In this document: positions 1 to 5,032 of the stretch, piece by piece
How the letters are laid out: each line of letters opens with the position of its first letter
How positions within the stretch are numbered: position 1 is the stretch's first letter
Origin: Acidobacteriota bacterium
Lineage (GTDB): Bacteria; Acidobacteriota; Terriglobia; Terriglobales; SCQP01
DNA: 6,894 bases
NCBI GenBank assembly: GCA_021823305.1
Contig: JAKAOE010000052.1
Coordinates: 1-6,894, forward strand
Reading direction: 5' to 3'
Program-made: the position numbers and the translations under genes
Notes under the pieces: generated by a model
The model's database searches: none
What the model was told of the DNA's origin: nothing
Seen by the model: the letters and a program-made list of their open reading frames with translations, nothing else

Positions 1-192
1 GACGAGGCCGCGCGCGCCGAGCGCGTGGTCGCCGAGGTGTTCACCGCGCTGCTCGAACGCCCCGAGCTGCTGCCGCCCGCCTACCGCGAGCAGGCCGCCG
101 CGGCGGCGCCCACGCGCGTGATCTGCGATTATCTCGCCGGCATGACCGACAGCTACATCCGCCAGCTCCACGCCCGCCTGGCTTCCGCCTGA
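1..192 (+). CDS. dgt: dGTPase-like HD-domain phosphohydrolase, C-terminal fragment
   Basis: Partial gene: the window opens inside it and only the last 63 residues before a TGA stop are present. The visible tail contains a segment with a run of Glu/Leu and 'PELLPPAYREQ', followed by 'RVICDYLAGMTDSYI' and a short basic end. The pattern R-x-(I/V)-C-D-Y-(I/L)-A-G-M-T-D-x-Y is the characteristic C-terminal signature of bacterial deoxyguanosinetriphosphate triphosphohydrolase-like proteins. These are cytosolic enzymes that split dNTPs into deoxynucleoside and triphosphate and so trim nucleotide pools. The HD metal-binding residues lie upstream of the window and cannot be checked, so activity and exact subfamily are inferred from the tail alone. 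It is followed after 32 bases by the DUF1844 gene on the same strand, probably the head of the same transcription unit. Confidence 0.85.
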   Translation, partial: DEAARAERVVAEVFTALLERPELLPPAYREQAAAAAPTRVICDYLAGMTDSYIRQLHARLASA

Positions 193-208
193 GCCCGCCG
201 CCGTTTTG

Positions 209-214
209 TATACT
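209..214 (+). promoter_or_regulatory. possible -10 box (TATACT) just before the DUF1844 gene
   Basis: In the 32-base gap after the dGTPase-like gene, the AT-rich stretch TTTTGTATACT stands out from the GC-rich surroundings. TATACT matches the sigma-70 -10 consensus TATAAT at five of six positions. No convincing -35 box is seen, and the upstream sequence is coding. A start about seven bases downstream would give an almost leaderless message for the gene at 225. The box could equally be chance or an internal promoter of a longer operon. Confidence 0.3.
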
Positions 215-224
215 GGCAGGAGTT

Positions 225-728
225 ATGGCGGAGCGCGAATCCCATCCCGAATCGGGTTTAAAGGTCAGCGACCGGCGGCATTTTACCGGCAGCGGCGAGC
301 GCCGCCCCGAGGTGGAGGCGGCGGAGTTTGAAGAGTCGGCGGCGCGCCCGCCGGAGCCCGCCAAGGCGGCGCCCAAGGGCGGCGCCAAGCCGGTCGAAGC
401 CGCGCCGGCCGCGCCCCCGCCCCCGCCGGCTGCCCCGCCCGCCGCCAGCTTGGCGCCGCTGATCGAACAGCTCTACATGAGCGGCCTGATGCTGCTCGGC
501 GCCGAGGTGCAGCCCGGACAGCGCGGCCAGGTGGACCTCGAAGGGGCGCGCGAAACCATCGAATTATTGGCCGCGCTGCAGCAGAAGACCAAGGGCAACC
601 TCGATCCGGGCGAAGAGCGCCTGCTCAGTGGCGCGCTCTACGAACTGCGGCTGGGCTTCAGCGAGGTGCAGCGCGCCAGCCAGCGCGTGGCCACCCTGCC
701 GCCGCCGCCGGGCGCGCGCCGGCGTTGA
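225..728 (+). CDS. DUF1844 family protein with Pro/Ala-rich N-terminal half
   Basis: A 167-residue protein. Residues about 77-150 match DUF1844: a helix 'LIEQLYMSGLMLLG', then 'DLEGARETIELLAALQQKTKGNL' and 'EERLLSGALYELRLGFSEV', a small all-helical fold of unknown function. Near the N-terminus 'KVSDRRHFTGSGE' fits the short motif that often opens these proteins. Residues about 30-75 are low complexity, dominated by Ala, Pro, Glu and Lys, and are probably a disordered linker. No signal peptide or membrane segment is visible, so it should be cytosolic. The ATG is preceded by AGGAG with only two bases of spacing, which is tight, but no better start lies nearby. The TGA stop overlaps the TTG start of the next gene, suggesting coupled translation. 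Family membership is confident; function is not known. Confidence 0.88.
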   Translation: MAERESHPESGLKVSDRRHFTGSGERRPEVEAAEFEESAARPPEPAKAAPKGGAKPVEAAPAAPPPPPAAPPAASLAPLIEQLYMSGLMLLGAEVQPGQRGQVDLEGARETIELLAALQQKTKGNLDPGEERLLSGALYELRLGFSEVQRASQRVATLPPPPGARRR

Positions 729-1495
729 CCGGCACGGCCGTCATCCTGGGTTCGGGCACCTCCACCGGCGTGCCCACGCTGTGCTGTACCTGCCCGGTCT
801 GCACCTCCTCCGATCCCCGCGACCGCCGCCTGCGCCCCAGCCTCTGGCTGAGCTACGGCGGCCACAACGTGGTGATTGACACCACGCCCGACTTCCGCGC
901 CCAGGCGCTGCGCGCCGCCATCCCCTCGCTCGACGCGGTGCTCTACACCCACAGCCACGCCGATCACATCCTCGGGCTGGACGACATCCGCCCCTTCAAC
1001 TTCGGCCGCCCCGACCCGCTGCCGGTCTACGCCGGCGCCGCCACCCTCGCCGATCTGCGTCGCGTCTTCCAGTACGTCTTCGACGCCACCTACACCGCCA
1101 GCGCCATCCCGCGCATCGCGGCGCATGAGCTGCAAGGCCCGGTGGAGCTGTTCGGGGCGACCTTCGAGCCGCTCGAGGTGCTGCACGGCGCGCTGCCGGT
1201 GCTCGCCTTCCGTTTCGGGCCCAATGCCTACGTCACTGACGTCAGCGCCATCCCGGAGGCGGCGCGCGCCCGCCTGCGCGGCCTCGATCTGCTCATTCTG
1301 GACGCCCTGCGCCTGCGCCCCCATCCCACCCACTTCCATCTCGCCGCCGCGCTCGACGTGGTCGCCGAGTTGGCGCCGCGCCGGGCCTACTTCACCCATA
1401 TCGCGCACGAACTCGGCCACGCCGCCACCGAGGCCGGGCTGCCCCCCGGCGTGCATCTCGCCTACGACGGCCTGCGGCTGGAGATCGAGCTCTAA
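725..1495 (+). CDS. PhnP-like metallo-beta-lactamase-fold hydrolase
   Basis: A 256-residue metallohydrolase of the MBL fold, resembling PhnP (phosphoribosyl cyclic phosphodiesterase) and related proteins. Visible marks are an opening strand and loop 'GSGTSTGVP', a Cys cluster C20/C21/C23/C26 that in PhnP-type proteins binds a structural zinc, 'DTTPDFRAQ' at 52-60, the metal motif H76-x-H78-x-D80-H81, a further His at 154, Asp172 in 'YVTDVS', and His225 in 'FTHIAHEL'. All ligands expected for a two-metal site are therefore present. There is no phosphonate operon around it, so the substrate is unknown; a cyclic or phosphodiester nucleotide-like compound is a guess. Start: the frame opens on TTG at 725, whose last two bases lie in the upstream TGA stop. 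It has no clear ribosome binding site, which points to reinitiation after DUF1844. There is no ATG in this frame before the conserved motifs. Confidence 0.85.
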   Translation: MTGTAVILGSGTSTGVPTLCCTCPVCTSSDPRDRRLRPSLWLSYGGHNVVIDTTPDFRAQALRAAIPSLDAVLYTHSHADHILGLDDIRPFNFGRPDPLPVYAGAATLADLRRVFQYVFDATYTASAIPRIAAHELQGPVELFGATFEPLEVLHGALPVLAFRFGPNAYVTDVSAIPEAARARLRGLDLLILDALRLRPHPTHFHLAAALDVVAELAPRRAYFTHIAHELGHAATEAGLPPGVHLAYDGLRLEIEL

Positions 1496-2482
1496 ATGCG
1501 CGTCTTCCGCACGCTGGAGGAGGCCGCCGCCGGCGTCGCCGCCAGCGTCGCCAGCGTGGGAAACTTCGACGGCGTGCACCGCGCCCACCGCCGGATCCTG
1601 GACGCGGTGCGCGCCGAGGCGCGCGCGCTGGGTTGCAGCGCGGTCGCGGTGACCTTCGAGCCCCACCCCAGCCGCATCCTGCGCCCCGACGCCGCCCCGC
1701 CGCTGATTTCGCCCGGCGCGGAGCGCCTGCGCTTGCTCGCCGCCGCCGGCTTGGACGCGCTCCTGCTGCTGCCGTTCTCCCGCGACCTCTCGCTCTGGAC
1801 GCCGCGCGAGTTCGCCGCGCGCGTGCTGGTCGGCGCGCTCAAGGCGCGCGCCGTGCACGAGGGCGACGCTTTCCGCTTCGGCCGCCGCCAGGCGGGTGAC
1901 GCCGCCACGCTCGAGGCCCTGGGCCGCGAGCTGGGTTTCGCCGTGCGCCTGCATCCCCCGTTGCGGGTGGGCGGGGCGCCCGTCTCCAGCTCGCGCGTGC
2001 GCGCCCTCGTCGCCGCCGGCGATCTGGCCTTGGCGCGTCGCCTCCTCGGCCGCCCCTTCGCCGTGCGCGGCCTCACCGCCCCCGGCCGCGGCGTGGGCCG
2101 CGCCCGCACCGTGCCCACCCTCAACCTGCAGCACTACGAGGAGCTGCTGCCCGGCCGCGGCGTCTACCTCACTTGCGTCCGCCTGGAGAGCGCGGGCGCC
2201 GCGGGCGCCGCCTGGCTGCCCGCGCTCACCAACGTCGGCGTCCGCCCCACCTTCGGCGCGGGCGGCGCGCTGACCGTCGAAACCCATGTCTTGGCGCCGC
2301 CCGAGTCGCTGCTGGCGGCCGGCCCCGCCGTCCCCCTGGAGCTGCGCTTCCTGCGCCGCCTGCGCGACGAGCGCCGGTTCGACTCGCCCGAGGCGCTGAA
2401 GCGTCAGATCGAAGCCGACCGTCGCCTCGCGGAGCGATACTTCGCCCGCCTGCGGTTCCTGGCCGTGCCCGGGCGCGAGTGA
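1496..2482 (+). CDS. ribF: bifunctional riboflavin kinase / FAD synthetase RibF
   Basis: A 328-residue cytosolic enzyme that phosphorylates riboflavin to FMN and adenylylates FMN to FAD. N-terminal nucleotidyltransferase domain: 'VGNFDGVHRAH' (21-31), 'TFEPHP' (53-58), 'GDAFRFG' (123-129) and 'SSSRVR' (164-169). C-terminal flavokinase domain from about 185: 'GRGVGRARTVPTLNL' (197-211) with the PTxN Mg-ATP motif, 'GVY' (222-224), 'NVGVRPTF' (246-253), and Glu262 at the expected catalytic-base position. Length is close to the family norm of about 310. Small deviations: the usual GVHxGH reads GVHRAH, and the usual G(F/Y)PTxN reads TVPTLN. I remember both as common in acidobacterial RibF, so they probably do not indicate loss of function. 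The ATG directly abuts the upstream TAA with no gap, so it belongs to the same operon. There is no FMN riboswitch, as the gene is internal to a transcript. Confidence 0.95.
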   Translation: MRVFRTLEEAAAGVAASVASVGNFDGVHRAHRRILDAVRAEARALGCSAVAVTFEPHPSRILRPDAAPPLISPGAERLRLLAAAGLDALLLLPFSRDLSLWTPREFAARVLVGALKARAVHEGDAFRFGRRQAGDAATLEALGRELGFAVRLHPPLRVGGAPVSSSRVRALVAAGDLALARRLLGRPFAVRGLTAPGRGVGRARTVPTLNLQHYEELLPGRGVYLTCVRLESAGAAGAAWLPALTNVGVRPTFGAGGALTVETHVLAPPESLLAAGPAVPLELRFLRRLRDERRFDSPEALKRQIEADRRLAERYFARLRFLAVPGRE

Positions 2483-2484
2483 GC

Positions 2485-2490
2485 TAGGAT
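2485..2490 (+). promoter_or_regulatory. possible -10 box (TAGGAT) for the DinB-fold gene
   Basis: TAGGAT starts two bases after the ribF stop codon and matches TATAAT at four of six positions, including the conserved first TA and final T. It would place transcription start near 2497, giving a leader of about 57 bases and putting the inverted repeat at 2491-2512 right over the start point. No good -35 is seen in the coding sequence upstream. Confidence 0.3.
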
Positions 2491-2512
2491 GAGAGAGACA
2501 GTTGTCTCGCTC
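2491..2512 (+). promoter_or_regulatory. operator-like inverted repeat upstream of the DinB-fold gene
   Basis: A near-perfect inverted repeat with core GAGACA-GT-TGTCTC (2495-2508). It extends outward to ten-base arms with nine of ten positions paired (only 2494/2509 mismatch) and a two-base centre. It lies between a possible -10 box and the ribosome binding site, where a bound repressor would block transcription. The ACA-N2-TGT centre resembles operators of the BlaI/MecI/CopY winged-helix repressor family, but the regulator is inferred and no such gene is in the window. The arms could also form a short hairpin in RNA. There is no U-run, so a terminator is unlikely. Confidence 0.5.
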
Positions 2513-2540
2513 GAAACCAGTCTGAATCCCAGTCCGCAGC

Positions 2541-2546
2541 GAGGAG
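2541..2546 (+). promoter_or_regulatory. ribosome binding site of the DinB-fold gene
   Basis: GAGGAG lies seven bases before the ATG at 2554. It is the best-spaced ribosome binding site on the + strand of this window and fixes the start of the secreted DinB-fold protein, whose signal peptide begins exactly there. Its strength fits a gene translated on its own rather than by coupling. Confidence 0.75.
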
Positions 2547-2553
2547 TCCCAGC

Positions 2554-3087
2554 ATGAAATCTCTGTTGTGCACCACCGCCTGCGCCCTGGCGCTGGCGTT
2601 CACCGCCGCTGCCCAGGCGTCCAATCCCATGGCCAACGCGCTGCGCAATCAGGAGCGCATGTCCAGCAGCCGCATGACCGCGGCGGCGCAACTCATGCCC
2701 GCGGCCAAGTACGGCTTCCAACCCACCGCCGGCTCGATGACCTTCGGGCACCTGGTGCTGCACGTGGCGCAGTCCAACGACATGATGTGCCACTGGCTCA
2801 CCGGCGCCGCCGCCGCCCCCCGCAACAGTCTGAAGCCGACCTCGCCCAAGGCGGCGCTGGTGGCCAACCTCAAGCGCTCCTGGGCCTATTGCGCCAGCGC
2901 CCTGGCCAACTTCACCGACGCCGACCTGAGCAAGCAGGTGATGTTCTTCGGCGGCCACAAAATGAGCGCCGCCGGGTTGGTGCTGGCCCTCAGCGGCGAC
3001 TGGTACGACCATTACAGCCAGCAGGCCGCCTACCTGCGGCGCAACGGCATCCTGCCGCCCACCGCGCACGGTCGCGGCACCCCGTAA
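2554..3087 (+). CDS. exported DinB-fold (four-helix) putative metal-binding protein
   Basis: A 177-residue protein. Residues 1-22 form a classic signal peptide: basic start MK, a hydrophobic Leu/Ala core and an AQA cleavage site before Ser23. It has no lipobox, so the protein should be periplasmic or secreted. The mature part resembles the DinB/YfiT-like four-helix superfamily: 'TFGHLVLHVAQSN' (63-75) supplies the first-helix His70, and 'GDWYDHYSQQAAYLRRNGILPP' near the C-terminus supplies His153. The classical H-x3-H metal pair is D149-x3-H153 here; I believe this Asp recurs in a DHYSQ-type subfamily, but cannot confirm it. Despite the family name, a role in DNA damage is not implied; relatives include metal-dependent thiol transferases, and the substrate is unknown. 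It is separated from ribF by 71 bases with its own promoter-like elements, and its stop lies 24 bases from the convergent gpsA stop. Confidence 0.8.
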   Translation: MKSLLCTTACALALAFTAAAQASNPMANALRNQERMSSSRMTAAAQLMPAAKYGFQPTAGSMTFGHLVLHVAQSNDMMCHWLTGAAAAPRNSLKPTSPKAALVANLKRSWAYCASALANFTDADLSKQVMFFGGHKMSAAGLVLALSGDWYDHYSQQAAYLRRNGILPPTAHGRGTP

Positions 3088-3111
3088 CCCCGGCCGCCGT
3101 GCTGTAGAGTG

Positions 3112-4134
3112 TCACCCGGTGCCTTCCGCCCGCGGCGGGCGCTGCATCAGCTCGGCCAGCGCCTGGCGCGGCGCTTGGTGCTCGAACAGCACCTTGTGCA
3201 TCTGCCGCAGAATTGGCATCTCCACCCCCCAGCGCGCCGCCAGTTGCACGCCGGCGGCGGTGGTGGCGACGCCTTCGGCCACCATGGGCGTCGCCGCCTG
3301 CGCTTCCGCCAGCGTGCGGCCCTGGCCGAGCGCGATGCCGAGGGCGCGGTTGCGGCTCAACTCGCCGGTGCAGGTGAGCACCAGGTCGCCCAGTCCGGCG
3401 AGGCCGGCGAGGGTTTCCGCCTGTCCGCCGGCGGCTACCGCCAAGCGCGAGATCTCCGCCAGCCCGCGCGCGATCAGCGCCGCGCGCGTGTTCGAGCCCA
3501 GGCCCAGGCCCTGGCAGATGCCGCTGGCGATGGCGATCACGTTCTTCAGCGCCGCCCCCAGCTCCACCCCGACCACGTCCGCGCTGGTGTAGAAGCGCAG
3601 CCGGTCGGAGCCCAGTCGCTGCTGCAGCGAGCGCGCCAGCGCCGCATCGCGCGCCGCGATCACCACCGCTGCCGGGTCGCCGGCGGCGATTTCGCGCGCG
3701 AACGTGGGCCCGCTCAGCGTCGCCAGCCGTGGCCGGATGCCCCCGCCCAACACCTCCTCCGCCACCTCCGACACCCGCAGGCAGGTGCCGGCCTCGAGCC
3801 CCTTGGTCGCCAGCACCACCTCCGCCGCCGGCGGCAGCGCCGGCCGGAAGCGCTCTAGCACGGCGCGCAGCGCGTGCGAGGGCGTGGCCACGATGAGCAG
3901 CGGCGCCGCGGCCTCGGCCAGCTCCGGGGTGATCTGTAGATTGGCGGGCAGGGAAAAGCCGGGCAGGAAGACGGCGTTTTCGCGCTCCCGCCGCATGCGT
4001 TCCGCCAGCTCGCGCTCGTACACCCAGAGCGTGACCGCGTATCCCTGCCGCGCCAGCACCAGCGCCAGCGTCGTGCCCCAGCTGCCGCCGCCGAGCACGC
4101 CCGCGCGCTTGCCGTAACCGGGCAGGGAACTCAT
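3112..4134 (-). CDS. gpsA: NAD(P)H-dependent glycerol-3-phosphate dehydrogenase GpsA
   Basis: A 340-residue cytosolic enzyme that reduces dihydroxyacetone phosphate to sn-glycerol-3-phosphate, the backbone for phospholipids. Motifs in order: Rossmann dinucleotide loop 'GGGSWGTTLA' (15-24), 'NAVFLPGFSLP', 'ATKGLE', 'LSGPTFAREIA', 'VELGAALKNVIAIASG' containing the catalytic Lys, 'GLGLGSNTRAALIARGLAEI', and 'GLAGLGDLVLTCTGELSRNRALG' near the substrate site. All key family motifs are intact and the length is normal (about 330-340). The ATG overlaps the plsY stop in an ATGA (4131-4134), so translation is probably coupled. The ribosome binding site is weak (AGGCGG, nine bases upstream). It is the last gene of the operon, and its product is the substrate of PlsY encoded directly upstream. 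Confidence 0.96.
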   Translation of the reverse strand: MSSLPGYGKRAGVLGGGSWGTTLALVLARQGYAVTLWVYERELAERMRRERENAVFLPGFSLPANLQITPELAEAAAPLLIVATPSHALRAVLERFRPALPPAAEVVLATKGLEAGTCLRVSEVAEEVLGGGIRPRLATLSGPTFAREIAAGDPAAVVIAARDAALARSLQQRLGSDRLRFYTSADVVGVELGAALKNVIAIASGICQGLGLGSNTRAALIARGLAEISRLAVAAGGQAETLAGLAGLGDLVLTCTGELSRNRALGIALGQGRTLAEAQAATPMVAEGVATTAAGVQLAARWGVEMPILRQMHKVLFEHQAPRQALAELMQRPPRAEGTG

Positions 4135-4775
4135 GCGTGCACCGCCGCCTTCGCGCCCAGCTTGGCCTCGGTGCCCTGGCGCAGCCGCTGCAGGTTGGCG
4201 CGATGCCGCAGGATGATCAGCCCCGCGGTGGCCAGCACCGCCGCCTCCATCACCGCCGGCGGCCGCGGCTGCCCCAGCGGCAGCAGCAGGAGCAGCGGCA
4301 GCGCGGCGCAGGCGCAGATCGAGGCCAGCGACACGTAGCGCCAGCGCGCCAGTACCAGCGCGAACACCACCGCCGTCCCCGCCAGCGGCCCCGGCGCCAG
4401 CGCCAGGAACGCGCCCAGCCCGGTGGCCACGCCCTTGCCGCCGCGGAAGCGCATCCAGGGGCTGAACAGGTGCCCCCCCACCGCCGCCAGCAGCACCGTC
4501 GCCAGCAGCCCCGGCCGGCTCCAGCCGCCGGCGAAGCGCAGCGCCAGCCACAGTCCCAGCCAGCCCTTGCCCGCGTCCAGCAACAGCGTCAGCAGCCCCA
4601 GTTTTTTGCCGGCGGTGCGCAGCACGTTGGTGGCGCCGATGTTGCCGCTGCCCGTGCGGCGCACGTCGGTGCCGGCGGCGAAGCGGCAGAGCAGGTAGCC
4701 GAAGGGGATGCTGCCCAGCAGGAACGCGAGCACCGGCCATCCCGCCGCCGGCCAGAGCTGGGCCGCGGGCGTCAT
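4131..4775 (-). CDS. plsY: acyl-phosphate:glycerol-3-phosphate acyltransferase PlsY
   Basis: A 214-residue inner-membrane protein that moves an acyl group from acyl phosphate to position 1 of glycerol-3-phosphate, making lysophosphatidate. The three PlsY motifs are present: 'TGSGNIGATNVLRTAG' (from 41), 'GHLFSPWMRFRGGKGVATGLG' mid-protein, and 'NLQRLRQGTEAKLG' near the C-terminus. Hydrophobic segments start at about residue 13 ('WPVLAFLLGSIPFGYLL') and recur in the pattern of a five-pass protein. Length is typical of the family (about 200). The frame is open further upstream, but the ATG at 4775 is preferred: it sits directly before the first membrane segment and overlaps the stop of the preceding small gene as ATGA (4772-4775), with AGGA immediately before it. 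The 3' end overlaps gpsA by four bases. Confidence 0.95.
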   Translation of the reverse strand: MTPAAQLWPAAGWPVLAFLLGSIPFGYLLCRFAAGTDVRRTGSGNIGATNVLRTAGKKLGLLTLLLDAGKGWLGLWLALRFAGGWSRPGLLATVLLAAVGGHLFSPWMRFRGGKGVATGLGAFLALAPGPLAGTAVVFALVLARWRYVSLASICACAALPLLLLLPLGQPRPPAVMEAAVLATAGLIILRHRANLQRLRQGTEAKLGAKAAVHA

Positions 4776-5032
4776 TCCTGCGGGCCGGCCGCGGCCGACT
4801 GCACCGGGTGCAGGCTGTGCCGCCGCACCCCCGCCATTTCCCAGCGCCAGCGCGCGTAGCGCGCCAGCGCTCCGCGTTCGCGCCACAAAAAGCCGAAGAA
4901 CTGCCGCGCCCCGATGTGCTCCGCCTCCAGCCCGCTGTAGGTCTCCATCCGCCAGCGCAGATACGGGCTGCGCCACGGCCGCAGCCGGTTGCCTTTGCTC
5001 ACCTGCCACCCCAGCCGCAGCATGCCCGCCAT
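4772..5032 (-). CDS. 86-residue Arg/Trp-rich protein of unknown function
   Basis: A small basic protein of 86 residues with 14 Arg and 6 Trp. The centre, 'RLRPWRSPYLRWRMETYSG' (16-34), looks like the conserved core, followed by an aromatic/basic helix-like stretch 'ARQFFGFLWRERGALARYARW' and a variable tail. It has no signal peptide or full membrane span; the amphipathic, aromatic-rich character could suit peripheral membrane contact (inference). Evidence that it is real: AGGAGG six bases before the ATG, a TGATG overlap with the upstream TonB gene stop (5030-5034), and an ATGA overlap with plsY. A TTG directly before the ATG is a possible alternative start but would leave only three bases of spacing. 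I recall similar small proteins next to plsY in acidobacteria, without known function. Candidate roles are accessory to PlsY or to envelope lipid metabolism. Confidence 0.75.
   Translation of the reverse strand: MAGMLRLGWQVSKGNRLRPWRSPYLRWRMETYSGLEAEHIGARQFFGFLWRERGALARYARWRWEMAGVRRHSLHPVQSAAAGPQE

Noticed and set aside
400..450. C-rich run in the DUF1844 gene as a repeat or structured element
   Set aside because: It is explained by consecutive Pro and Ala codons in the low-complexity linker; there is no regular unit beyond codon repetition.
638..2287. 549-codon open frame on the - strand opposite DUF1844, the hydrolase and ribF
   Set aside because: Its protein is a low-complexity Gly/Ala/Arg/Gln string with no domain. 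It runs across three well-recognised genes on the + strand and is explained by high GC depleting stop codons.
3105..3110. TAGAGT box on the + strand between the DinB-fold gene and gpsA
   Set aside because: It looks like the other TA...T boxes, but only an antisense shadow frame of gpsA follows it, so there is no gene for it to drive.
3076..3123. Inverted repeat GGCACC...GGTGCC across the convergent stop codons as a bidirectional terminator
   Set aside because: The stem is six pairs with a loop of about 36 bases and no T-run on either strand, too weak to call a terminator. How the two convergent transcripts end is not visible.
4135..4740. In-frame extension of gpsA upstream to 4740
   Set aside because: The frame is open, but the upstream part lies over plsY and has no family similarity. 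The GpsA Rossmann motif begins 15 residues after the ATG at 4134, which also forms the ATGA overlap.
4776..5009. In-frame upstream extension of plsY to 5009
   Set aside because: It would overlap the whole small gene with a non-hydrophobic, Gln/Ala/Gly-rich leader. PlsY proteins start just before the first membrane segment, which fits the ATG at 4775.
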